A DNA stretch of 33,156 nucleotides from Sphingomonadales bacterium (GTDB lineage Bacteria; Pseudomonadota; Alphaproteobacteria; Sphingomonadales; Sphingomonadaceae): positions 1 to 33,156 of the forward strand of contig JAFKLV010000370.1 in NCBI GenBank assembly GCA_017304125.1, read 5' to 3'. The translations under genes and the position numbers were made by a program. The notes beneath the pieces are model-generated. The model was not told the DNA's origin and made no database searches. It was given only the letters and a program-made list of their open reading frames with translations. Positions 1 to 7,153 of the stretch are shown piece by piece. Every line of letters begins with the position of its first letter. The stretch's first letter is position 1.

Positions 1-2
1 GC

Positions 3-887
3 GCCGCCGCCGCGGCGGGGATCGGCTATGCGCTGTCGACCGCCGCCACCACCGCGCTGGAGCCGATCGCCGAAGCGGCGCCGAACGGCTGGTTCCAGCT
101 CTATGTCGGGCGCGACGCCGCGATCACCGACGATCTGATCCGCCGCGCGGACGCGGCCGGCTATCGCGCGCTGATCGTCACCGTCGACGTCCCCGCGCCG
201 GGCAAAAGGCTGCGCGATCTGCGCAACCGCTTCACCTTGCCGCTGCGCCCCGATCTGCGGATGGCGCTCGATCTCGTCCGCCACCCGCGCTGGGCGCTGG
301 CCACCGCGACCGGCGGTGCGCCGCGCTTCCCCAATCTCGAACCCTATTCGCCGCCGGGCAGCTCGACCCGCTCGCTCGCCGAACTGATGGCGGGGCAAAG
401 CTCCGCCCGGCTCGACTGGGCGTTGCTCGCCGGGATCCGCCGGCGCTGGCCGCGCACACTGATCGTCAAGGGCGTGCTCCGCCCCGACGATGCGGCACGC
501 GCGACCGCGCTGGGTGCCGACGCGATCGGCGTGTCGAACCACGGCGGGCGCCAGCTCGATGCCAGCCCCGCCCCGGCCGAGATGATCGCGCCGATCCGCG
601 CCGCGATCGGCGATACGGTGCCGCTGATCGTCGACGGCGGGGTGCGCAGCGGCGAGGATATCGCGCGCTGCCTCGCGCTCGGCGCCGATTTCGTGCTGCT
701 CGGGCGCGCCTTCCTCTATGCCGCGGCGGCGCTGGGCGGCGCACGCGGGCCGGCGACGCTGATCGAGCTGCTGCGCGACGAGCTCGATCGCGCGATGACG
801 CAATTGGGCTGCGCGCGGGTGGCCGAGATCGACCGCAGCCTTTTGTTTGCCCCGCCCCCTATTATGGGTGGAGGGCCGGCGAAATGA
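3..887 (+). CDS. FMN-dependent alpha-hydroxy acid dehydrogenase (LldD/mandelate dehydrogenase type), 5' end missing
   Basis: The window opens inside this gene, and 294 residues run in frame to the TGA at 885-887. The family oxidises L-2-hydroxy acids (L-lactate, mandelate, glycolate) with FMN in a TIM barrel. The fragment shows the expected order of motifs: WFQLYV near the start, IVTVDVPAPGKR, then SNHGGRQLD (catalytic His coded at 540-542, followed by the substrate-binding Arg), then DGGVRSGEDI from about 633 and the FMN-phosphate-binding LGRAF. These place it firmly in the family. The substrate cannot be read, because the N-terminal active-site part lies outside the window. A MarR regulator gene follows 46 bp downstream on the same strand and may control it. 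Lactate or mandelate dehydrogenase are equally possible. Confidence 0.9.
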   Translation, partial: AAAAAGIGYALSTAATTALEPIAEAAPNGWFQLYVGRDAAITDDLIRRADAAGYRALIVTVDVPAPGKRLRDLRNRFTLPLRPDLRMALDLVRHPRWALATATGGAPRFPNLEPYSPPGSSTRSLAELMAGQSSARLDWALLAGIRRRWPRTLIVKGVLRPDDAARATALGADAIGVSNHGGRQLDASPAPAEMIAPIRAAIGDTVPLIVDGGVRSGEDIARCLALGADFVLLGRAFLYAAAALGGARGPATLIELLRDELDRAMTQLGCARVAEIDRSLLFAPPPIMGGGPAK

Positions 888-891
888 CATT

Positions 892-916
892 TATACTCTG
901 CGCGGCGATGGTCGCC
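892..916 (+). promoter_or_regulatory. Candidate -10 and small inverted repeat upstream of the marR gene
   Basis: In the 46-bp gap there is a TATACT hexamer at 892-897. Seven bases further on is a 5-bp inverted repeat, GGCGA-TGG-TCGCC (904-916), which would overlap the predicted transcription start. This could be an autoregulatory site. The -35 match is poor, and the repeat is short for a GC-rich genome, so the call is weak. Confidence 0.25.
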
Positions 917-933
917 ATGTGCAGGGAGCCGCA

Positions 934-1449
934 ATGGCGCAACGCAACGGGCCTGCAAGCGCAGGCAAGGAGGACAGGACTGCCTTGGGACCGCTGAAAG
1001 ATTATATCGGATTCCAGCTCCGCCGGGCGCAGGAAGTTTCATTCCAGGCATTTGCCAAGCGCGTCGGCGAGGCCGATCTCAGCCCCGGCCATTTCGCGAT
1101 CCTCTCGGTGATCAACGAAAATCCCGGCCTCAACCAGACCGCGCTGAGCTATGCCACCGGGCGCGACAAATCGACGCTGACCCCCGCGCTCAAAAGCCTC
1201 GAGAAGCACGGCTTCATCGTGCGCGAACGCTCGAAGGTCGATCGCCGCGCCTATCACCTCAATCTCACCGCGGCGGGCAAAAGCTATTTGCAGAAGCTTG
1301 CCGTCCACGCCGAGGCGCATGACCGCATCCTCGACGAGATCGTCGGGGATTTCCACAAGCCGCTGCTGATCCATCTGCTCGAACGGATCGTCGACGGGCT
1401 GGGCCGCGACGCTGGCGAGGCGACCGACGAAGGCGACAAGGGCGATTAA
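934..1449 (+). CDS. MarR-family winged-helix transcriptional regulator
   Basis: A 171-residue protein. The ATG at 934 was chosen because GGGAG lies about 6 nt upstream. An in-frame extension back to 847 would overlap the preceding gene and adds nothing MarR-like. The core (about residues 45-120) has the family pattern: LSPGHFAILSVI, a helix-turn-helix GLNQTALSYATGRDKSTLTPALKSL, then a basic wing with KVDRRAYHLNLTAAGK. MarR proteins are dimeric repressors that usually release DNA on binding a phenolic or other small ligand, and they commonly control neighbouring genes. The adjacent hydroxy-acid dehydrogenase is the natural candidate target. The stop codon overlaps the stop of the convergent amidohydrolase gene (TTAA at 1446-1449). 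Confidence 0.9.
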   Translation: MAQRNGPASAGKEDRTALGPLKDYIGFQLRRAQEVSFQAFAKRVGEADLSPGHFAILSVINENPGLNQTALSYATGRDKSTLTPALKSLEKHGFIVRERSKVDRRAYHLNLTAAGKSYLQKLAVHAEAHDRILDEIVGDFHKPLLIHLLERIVDGLGRDAGEATDEGDKGD

Positions 1450-4418
1450 CGTGCAGGCGCGCCGGCATAAGGCGCGATCAGCTCATCAACGGTAAAATAG
1501 CGCCCGCCCTTCATCACCCCGCGCACCTTCATCAGATCGCGCACGTCCATATCGGGGCGGCCATCGACCAGCACGAGATCGGCGATCTTGCCCGGCGCGA
1601 TGCTGCCCAGATCGTCCGCCACGCCTTGCGCCGCGGCCGGCACGTGGGTCGCGGTCTGCAGCGCCTCGAACGGGGTGAGGCCGAATTTCTGCAAGGTGTA
1701 GAGATTCTGGAAGGTGCTGATCGTGAAGCTGTCGAGCGGCGCGTCCGATCCGATCATCACCCTGCCCCCGCCGCGGATCACGCGGATCAGATCCTGGGCG
1801 GTGAGCCGCGATTGTTCCTCATTGGGGGTGAGGAAGAAGTCGCACGGCCCGGTCTTCGCCGCGCAGGCCATGAACTCGCGCAGCGAGGCCTGTTCCCACG
1901 CCGGATAGAGCGCGGCGATCCGCGCGTCGCCGGGCAGGCCGGGCAGCTCGAGCAATTCCTGTCGCCCGGCGAAATTGGTGGTGGTGATCTCGACGCCGGA
2001 TGTCTCCAGCCCCTGGAAGATATCGTCATAGACATTGCCGCGAAACAGATGCGGGAAGCCGTAATTCCACCGCGTCGGGCCGACGAAATGCTCCTCCCCA
2101 TCGACCCCGTGCGCGATGCCCGGATAAGCGAAATGCGAGGTGACCGAGACCCCCATCCGCCGGTGCGCCGCCACCGCGACCTCGGCCTGCCAGTCGGAGC
2201 GGAAGCGCATATAGGTCTTGATCACGTCATAGCCGAGCGCCTGCGCCCGCGACAGTTCGAGATCGAGCTGCGCCTTGTCCTCGATCGGGCGCGAGAAGGA
2301 CCATAAGGGGCGCGAACCTTCGAGCATCTCGCCGGTCATGAAATGGCGCGGGCCGATCCGCGCGCCCGCCGCGAGCGATTCCTTGTCCTCCAGCGCGCGA
2401 TAGGCCGGATCGCCAGTCGAGCGGGTCGAGGTGATGCCATAAGCGAGCCACATCCGCCCCTGCCGGTCGCCGAGATATTTCGAGCGGAGCTGCTGGTGGT
2501 TGTGCATCTCGAACAACCCCGGGGTGACGGTGAAGTTCGAAGCATCGATCACCCGCGCCACGCCGTCATGCGACGCATGCGGCACGATCCGCGCGATGCG
2601 GTTGCCGTCGATCACGATATCCATGTCGCGTTGCACCGCAGGGTGCACGCCGTCCCACAATCGCCCGGCATGCACCAGCACGCGGCCGGTCGCGCGGTCG
2701 GCGCGCCAGTCGAGCTGCAACGGCACGATGCGGCTGCGGCGGGTCTCGCGGTCGAGCAGTTTGAGCGTGCCGTTGACGAGATAGAGCAAGGTGCGCGAAT
2801 CCCCGGCCCAGCTCGGCGCATCGCTCGCTTCATTGGTCAGCGCGGTCGCGGCGCCGGTCGGGGTGCCGTCGGGCGCGACCGGCAACGCCCAGAGGCGGCT
2901 CATCATGCTGAACGCGAGCCATTTGCCGTCGGGCGACCAATAAGGGCCGTCATCACCGCGGGTCGAGATCGAGCGGTTGGGCGCCGGATCGATCCAGCGC
3001 TGCGCCCCGCTCGCCACATCGACCAGCAGGATACGGTTGCGGCTCTGGTTGAGCGCGGTGAAGGCGATCGTGCGCCCGTCCGCCGACCAGCTCGGCCGGC
3101 TGGGGAAATCGAGCGCGGGAACGAGCATCCGGTCCGCGCCGTCGGCGAGCGTCAGGAGGCGCGTCTCGCCCGTCTCGGTCTGATAGGCGAGCCGCGCGCC
3201 GTCACGCGACCACGCCGGCGCGACATTGGCATGCACGGAATGGCTCACCTGCCGCGTGGCGCCGCTCGCCACGTCGAGCGTCCACAGCTGGGCGATCCCC
3301 GATGCGTCGCTGGCATAAGCGATCGTGCGCCCGTCGGGCGACCAGACCGGGTCGTTTTCGTAGAAGCGATCGTGCGTCAGCCGGCGCGGCTTGCGGTCGA
3401 GCCCGACGAGCCACAAATCGTTGAGCGCCTTGAACACGATCTGCCGTCCGTCAGGCGACAGAGCCGGCGCAACCACGCCCTTCACCGGATGCGTCGTACG
3501 ATCGTCGAAATCATAATATTTGCGGCGATAGCCGGCGCGCTCCAGCCGGAAGGTGGCGCGGAACGGGATCAGCGCATCGGCCCCGCTCGACAGGTCGAGC
3601 GCGTGGATCTTGCCGCCACCGCTGTACAGCAGGCGATCCTCGCCGCGCCACGCCGGCGCGGTCGGAAAGACGTCGTTCACGACGCCGATCGTGCGCGCCG
3701 CGCCGCCCGCGTCCGACAGCATCAGCCGGCCATATTGCGCGCCCGCACAGACATAAGCGAGCCGCTTGCCGGAGGGCGACAGTGCGGGCGCGGTCGCCGC
3801 GCCCTGCTCGCACGGCGCCGCCAGCGACGCGACCGCGCCGTCGAGCGACACGCGCTTCAACCGCCCCATATCGGACAGCAGCAGCGCGGCGCCGTCGGGC
3901 GACCAGTTCAGCGCCTGCGGCATCGCAAGCCCCGCCACCGCAATCTCGCGCAACGCGCCGCCCCGCGGATCGGCCAGCCAGATCGCCGGCCGCCCGCCGC
4001 GCGCCGACAGGAAAGCGATATGCTTGCCGTCAGGCGACCAGCGCGGAAACGTGTCGTCGAACGGCCCGTGGGTCAGTTGCCGCCGCTGCTGCCCGTCGGC
4101 CGACACCAGCCAGACATGCCACATGCCGTCGGCATAGGATTGCACCGCAATCTGCCGCCCGTCGGGCGACCAGCTCGGGTGCATCGCCTCGAACAGATCG
4201 GGGGCGCGCCGCCGCGCCTCGCCGCCCGCCGCCGGCAGCGTCCACAGGCTGCCCTGCAGATCGATCAGCAGCGCCTCACCGGACGGCGACGGGCTGACCG
4301 AAAAATCGGTTCCCTCGTCCGTCACATAAGAGACGATGCGCGCCTGCCGCAGCGGGGCGGCGGGCGCGATCGTGGCGGCGGCGCCGAGCAGCGCCGCCAC
4401 CGGGAACAAGGCCCGCAT
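1446..4418 (-). CDS. Exported amidohydrolase with N-terminal TolB/PD40-like beta-propeller (paralogue A)
   Basis: A 990-residue protein. Residues 1-21 look like a signal peptide (MRALFPVAALLGAAATIAPAA). Residues about 30-590 contain many WSPDGR/LSPDGK repeats of a TolB-type propeller. Residues about 595-985 form a metal-dependent amidohydrolase: MHNH (H639, H641), K734 in DVIKTY (candidate carboxylated lysine), H762, H777 and D892 in GSDAP. This set matches a binuclear metal site of the imidazolonepropionase/prolidase-like branch. The likely role is periplasmic hydrolysis of a cyclic amide or peptide-like substrate; the substrate itself is unknown. The start has a good AAGGGG site 4 nt upstream. 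The gene lies 21 nt behind the TonB-receptor gene, so the two are probably co-transcribed, with import across the outer membrane preceding hydrolysis. The divergent gene at 7154 is a paralogue. Confidence 0.88.
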   Translation of the reverse strand: MRALFPVAALLGAAATIAPAAPLRQARIVSYVTDEGTDFSVSPSPSGEALLIDLQGSLWTLPAAGGEARRRAPDLFEAMHPSWSPDGRQIAVQSYADGMWHVWLVSADGQQRRQLTHGPFDDTFPRWSPDGKHIAFLSARGGRPAIWLADPRGGALREIAVAGLAMPQALNWSPDGAALLLSDMGRLKRVSLDGAVASLAAPCEQGAATAPALSPSGKRLAYVCAGAQYGRLMLSDAGGAARTIGVVNDVFPTAPAWRGEDRLLYSGGGKIHALDLSSGADALIPFRATFRLERAGYRRKYYDFDDRTTHPVKGVVAPALSPDGRQIVFKALNDLWLVGLDRKPRRLTHDRFYENDPVWSPDGRTIAYASDASGIAQLWTLDVASGATRQVSHSVHANVAPAWSRDGARLAYQTETGETRLLTLADGADRMLVPALDFPSRPSWSADGRTIAFTALNQSRNRILLVDVASGAQRWIDPAPNRSISTRGDDGPYWSPDGKWLAFSMMSRLWALPVAPDGTPTGAATALTNEASDAPSWAGDSRTLLYLVNGTLKLLDRETRRSRIVPLQLDWRADRATGRVLVHAGRLWDGVHPAVQRDMDIVIDGNRIARIVPHASHDGVARVIDASNFTVTPGLFEMHNHQQLRSKYLGDRQGRMWLAYGITSTRSTGDPAYRALEDKESLAAGARIGPRHFMTGEMLEGSRPLWSFSRPIEDKAQLDLELSRAQALGYDVIKTYMRFRSDWQAEVAVAAHRRMGVSVTSHFAYPGIAHGVDGEEHFVGPTRWNYGFPHLFRGNVYDDIFQGLETSGVEITTTNFAGRQELLELPGLPGDARIAALYPAWEQASLREFMACAAKTGPCDFFLTPNEEQSRLTAQDLIRVIRGGGRVMIGSDAPLDSFTISTFQNLYTLQKFGLTPFEALQTATHVPAAAQGVADDLGSIAPGKIADLVLVDGRPDMDVRDLMKVRGVMKGGRYFTVDELIAPYAGAPAR

Positions 4419-4439
4419 CGTCCCCTTCCCCGCCGCCGC

Positions 4440-6806
4440 TCAGTAACGATAAGCGGCGGTGACGCCGAAGGTGACCGGCCGCACCGTGACGGCGCGATAA
4501 TTGTAGGTGATCTTCGAATCCCGGTAGATGCCATATTCCGGGTGCTGGTTGAGCACATTCTGCCCGAAGATCGACACGTCGAGCCGGTCGAACTTCATTC
4601 CGATGCGGAAATTGACATTGTTCGAGGCCGGCGCGCGCGGGATCGTCGGATCCTGGCTCGGCACATTGGGCAGCGGCGTGTCGTCGTGCGACAGATATTG
4701 ATAGTCGACGTGGACATAAGCGTCGCGGCCGAACGCCTGGGTATCATATTGGCCGTTGAGCGATACCTGCCACGGCGCGATCGGCAGCGGCTCGCCCTTC
4801 GGGCGGATCACGATCCCGCCCGCACCCAGAGTATTGGTGGTATAATGCGCATCGGCATAGCCGACCGCCGCGCCGAGGCTGAACCCGGCGCCGACCTTGG
4901 CATTGATCGACAGATCGAAGCCCTGGCTGCGCGCATTGCCGAAATTGGCGGCGAACGGCGTGTTGCAATTCGGCAAAGTGAGCCCCGACTGGATGTCGGT
5001 CCAGTCGATGCGATAGACGCTGCCGTCCATCACCATCCGCCCGCCGAACAGCTTGGTCTTGAGCCCGGCTTCATAGCTCCACACCGAATCCGGCTTGATC
5101 TCACGCGGATCGGTGGTGAGGCCGAGCGCGGCGAGATCGGGGCCGCACTGGCTCGATACCTTGCCGGTGGTCGAGCCGGGGCGGAAACCCTTCGAGGCGG
5201 AGGCATAGAGCATCGTCGCCGGCGTCGCCTGCCATGACACGCCGAACTTGGGCGTCACCGGGCTCGCCGTGGCATGCGCAGTATTGTTGGTCCCCGCGCC
5301 GCCCGCAACCGGGCCGGCCGAGAAGCTCGCGCTATTATAGGTCAGCTTAGAGGCGCGCGCGCCGGCGGTCAGCGTGAGATTGCTGGTCAGCTTGAAATTG
5401 ACCTGTCCGAAGCCGGCGACTTCCTCATCGACCAGAGAGCCGTTCGAATAGAGCAGGAAGCGGCCCTGATAGAGATTGGTGCCGAAAATCTGCCCGATCG
5501 TCAGCGGAACGCCCGCGGCATAGCTCAGGATGTCGTTGATGAAGGTGCTCTGGACATTGTACGAGCTGGTCTGCTTGGCATGCTGGTAATAGAGGCCGAG
5601 CACCCAGCTGATCCGCGCATCGGGGTTGCTGCTCTGCAACCGCACTTCCTGCGTGAAGGTGCGCTGCCCGGCGGTGAGGAACGCCGGCGAATAGACGTTG
5701 CGCAGCGCCTGGGGCGGCGGGATCGTATCGACCGGATGCCCGAAGATCGAGGTGAAGGACGAAATGTCCAGCGTGGTCGAATCATAGACATTATTGTTGT
5801 CGCGGTGGAAATAAGAGGTGTTCGACACCGCGGTGACCCCGCCCAGATCGACATTGATCTTGAGCGACGGCAGCCAGAAAGTGTCGTCATTCGGCGTGCG
5901 CACCTGGTTGCCGCTGACGAACTTGGTATCGTTCGGGTCGGAATAGGCTTTCCAGAACACCGATGAATCGTTGCTGTGCGATTTCTGGAAGAAGATCGCC
6001 GGGGTGATCGTGACGTTCGGCGCCGGCTGCCATTTCAGCGCGCCGCGCACCACCAGCGCGTTGCTCCAGTCGACATTCTGCGCCACGTCGCGCCGGTCGT
6101 ACCAGTCGACCTTGTCGACATAGCCGCCGTCATGCCGCGCCCAGACGCTGACGCGGAACCCCAATTTGTCCTCGACGATCGGCCCGCCGACCGCGACCCC
6201 CGCCTCGTAGCTGGGATCGCCATCCTTGGTCATCGCCATCTCGCTGCGCGCATAGACGCTGTAGCGCGAGAGGCTCGGCTCGGGGGTGATGAAGCGGATC
6301 GTGCCGCCTTCCGATCCCGCGCCGAACAAGGTGCCCTGCGGCCCGCGCAGGATTTCGACGCGATCGAGATCGAAGATGCGCGGATAGGGATTGCTCGAAT
6401 CGTAATTGCCGCTCGGCCGCACCTGCACCGGGGTCTCGTCGATATAGACGCCGACCGTCGCGGTGCCCGATCCCGATGAAATGCCGCGGATCGACACGTC
6501 GTTCGACGCGCCATTGCCGTGGGTGCCGGGGGTAAAGGTGACGCCCGGCGTCAGCGTCGCGATATCGCGGAAGGTGCGGACCGATTGCTGGTCCATCTGC
6601 TCCTGCGTGATCGCCGAAATGCTAATCGGCACGCGGCTGATCGCCTGCTCCTGCTTGGTCGCGGTGACGATGATGTCGGGGATCCCGCCATCCTGAGTCG
6701 CGGTACTGGCCGGCGCGGGCGCCGCATTCTGCGCCGCGGCCGGCGCCAGCGGAACGAGCGCGAGAGCGGAAACGGACGCACGAAGCGCCAAGGCGATGGG
6801 TCGCAT
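4440..6806 (-). CDS. TonB-dependent outer-membrane receptor
   Basis: A 788-residue protein. It starts with a signal peptide (to about residue 25, ALAPAAAQ-type end), followed by a short linker and a TonB-box-like DIIVTATK. The plug domain has SIRGISSG, DRVEILRGPQGTLFGAGSEGG and IRFITP. The rest is a long 22-strand-type barrel ending in the aromatic YRY expected for BAM recognition. There is no N-terminal STN domain, so unlike the receptor at 21157 it should not signal through a FecR. A GGAGG sits 9 nt before the ATG. The receptor belongs to the generic sphingomonad class often annotated as iron-complex receptor, but its neighbour here is a hydrolase, so an organic nutrient is as likely as iron. 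The predicted promoter lies at 6874-6902. Confidence 0.93.
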   Translation of the reverse strand: MRPIALALRASVSALALVPLAPAAAQNAAPAPASTATQDGGIPDIIVTATKQEQAISRVPISISAITQEQMDQQSVRTFRDIATLTPGVTFTPGTHGNGASNDVSIRGISSGSGTATVGVYIDETPVQVRPSGNYDSSNPYPRIFDLDRVEILRGPQGTLFGAGSEGGTIRFITPEPSLSRYSVYARSEMAMTKDGDPSYEAGVAVGGPIVEDKLGFRVSVWARHDGGYVDKVDWYDRRDVAQNVDWSNALVVRGALKWQPAPNVTITPAIFFQKSHSNDSSVFWKAYSDPNDTKFVSGNQVRTPNDDTFWLPSLKINVDLGGVTAVSNTSYFHRDNNNVYDSTTLDISSFTSIFGHPVDTIPPPQALRNVYSPAFLTAGQRTFTQEVRLQSSNPDARISWVLGLYYQHAKQTSSYNVQSTFINDILSYAAGVPLTIGQIFGTNLYQGRFLLYSNGSLVDEEVAGFGQVNFKLTSNLTLTAGARASKLTYNSASFSAGPVAGGAGTNNTAHATASPVTPKFGVSWQATPATMLYASASKGFRPGSTTGKVSSQCGPDLAALGLTTDPREIKPDSVWSYEAGLKTKLFGGRMVMDGSVYRIDWTDIQSGLTLPNCNTPFAANFGNARSQGFDLSINAKVGAGFSLGAAVGYADAHYTTNTLGAGGIVIRPKGEPLPIAPWQVSLNGQYDTQAFGRDAYVHVDYQYLSHDDTPLPNVPSQDPTIPRAPASNNVNFRIGMKFDRLDVSIFGQNVLNQHPEYGIYRDSKITYNYRAVTVRPVTFGVTAAYRY

Positions 6807-6873
6807 GCGGTTAATCCTCCCCTGTCACGGCCAGCGGCATTCATGTGCGCAGCCGATATTGTTTGCAGCCCCA

Positions 6874-6902
6874 ATGCTATGCTGCACGAAATTCAGCGTC
6901 AA
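6874..6902 (-). promoter_or_regulatory. Candidate sigma-70 promoter for the TonB receptor-amidohydrolase A operon
   Basis: On the minus strand TTGACG is followed after exactly 17 bp by TAGCAT, predicting a start near 6867. This leaves a leader of about 60 nt before the receptor ATG at 6806. The element was found by eye and has no experimental support. Confidence 0.5.
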
Positions 6903-7052
6903 CCAAAAAAGGTTGGACCGCAAACTTGTTTTTGCACGGCGCGATGCGCGCCGAATGTGCACGCAGAAACAGTTACTTATCCAAATGTCGCCGGGTGTTG
7001 AGGGAATCCGCGAGGGTCGTTCAATGCCTTCGCCGCGTCGCAGTTTATAATT

Positions 7053-7079
7053 TGACAGCAAACAATATCCATGCTGTCA
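7053..7079. promoter_or_regulatory. Palindromic operator candidate upstream of amidohydrolase B
   Basis: A perfect 8-bp inverted repeat, TGACAGCA / TGCTGTCA, with an 11-bp AT-rich spacer. It starts 2 bp after the TATAAT at 7046-7051, so a bound protein would block transcription start. The left arm and spacer contain the GCAAACAATATC word that also occurs in the opposite promoter. A hairpin in the leader RNA is an alternative reading. Confidence 0.5.
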
Positions 7080-7153
7080 GTTGCTCAACACGGCGGGTCG
7101 CGACGCGGCTGCGCCGGCACGATAACGATGGTAAATTCGGGGGCGGGGACGCG

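Larger units (their letters stand above)
6807..7153. promoter_or_regulatory. Divergent promoter region between the TonB receptor and amidohydrolase B
   Basis: This 347-bp region has no gene and is clearly more AT-rich than its surroundings. Leftward, TTGACG (6902-6897), a 17-bp spacer and TAGCAT (6879-6874) make a good sigma-70 promoter. Rightward, TATAAT lies at 7046-7051 with only a weak -35. Read in the direction of transcription, the word GCAAACAATATC begins 6-7 nt after each -10: minus strand 6866-6855, plus strand 7058-7069. The rightward copy is embedded in a larger palindrome, TGACAGCA (7053-7060) / TGCTGTCA (7072-7079). The arrangement suggests co-regulation of both arms by one DNA-binding protein. 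Confidence 0.6.

Noticed and set aside
2343..5237. Very long plus-strand open frame opposite the amidohydrolase A and TonB receptor genes
   Set aside because: It is antisense to two genes with clear motifs. Its translation is Arg/His/Pro-rich without any domain, which is the usual result of third-position GC bias in a high-GC genome.
6900..6915. CAACC-AAAAAA-GGTTG hairpin in the divergent region as a terminator
   Set aside because: The stem is only 5 bp, has no U-tract after it on either strand, and overlaps the -35 of the receptor promoter.
6845..7153. N-terminal extension of amidohydrolase B back to an ATG at 6845
   Set aside because: It would bury the signal peptide and translate the AT-rich divergent promoter region.
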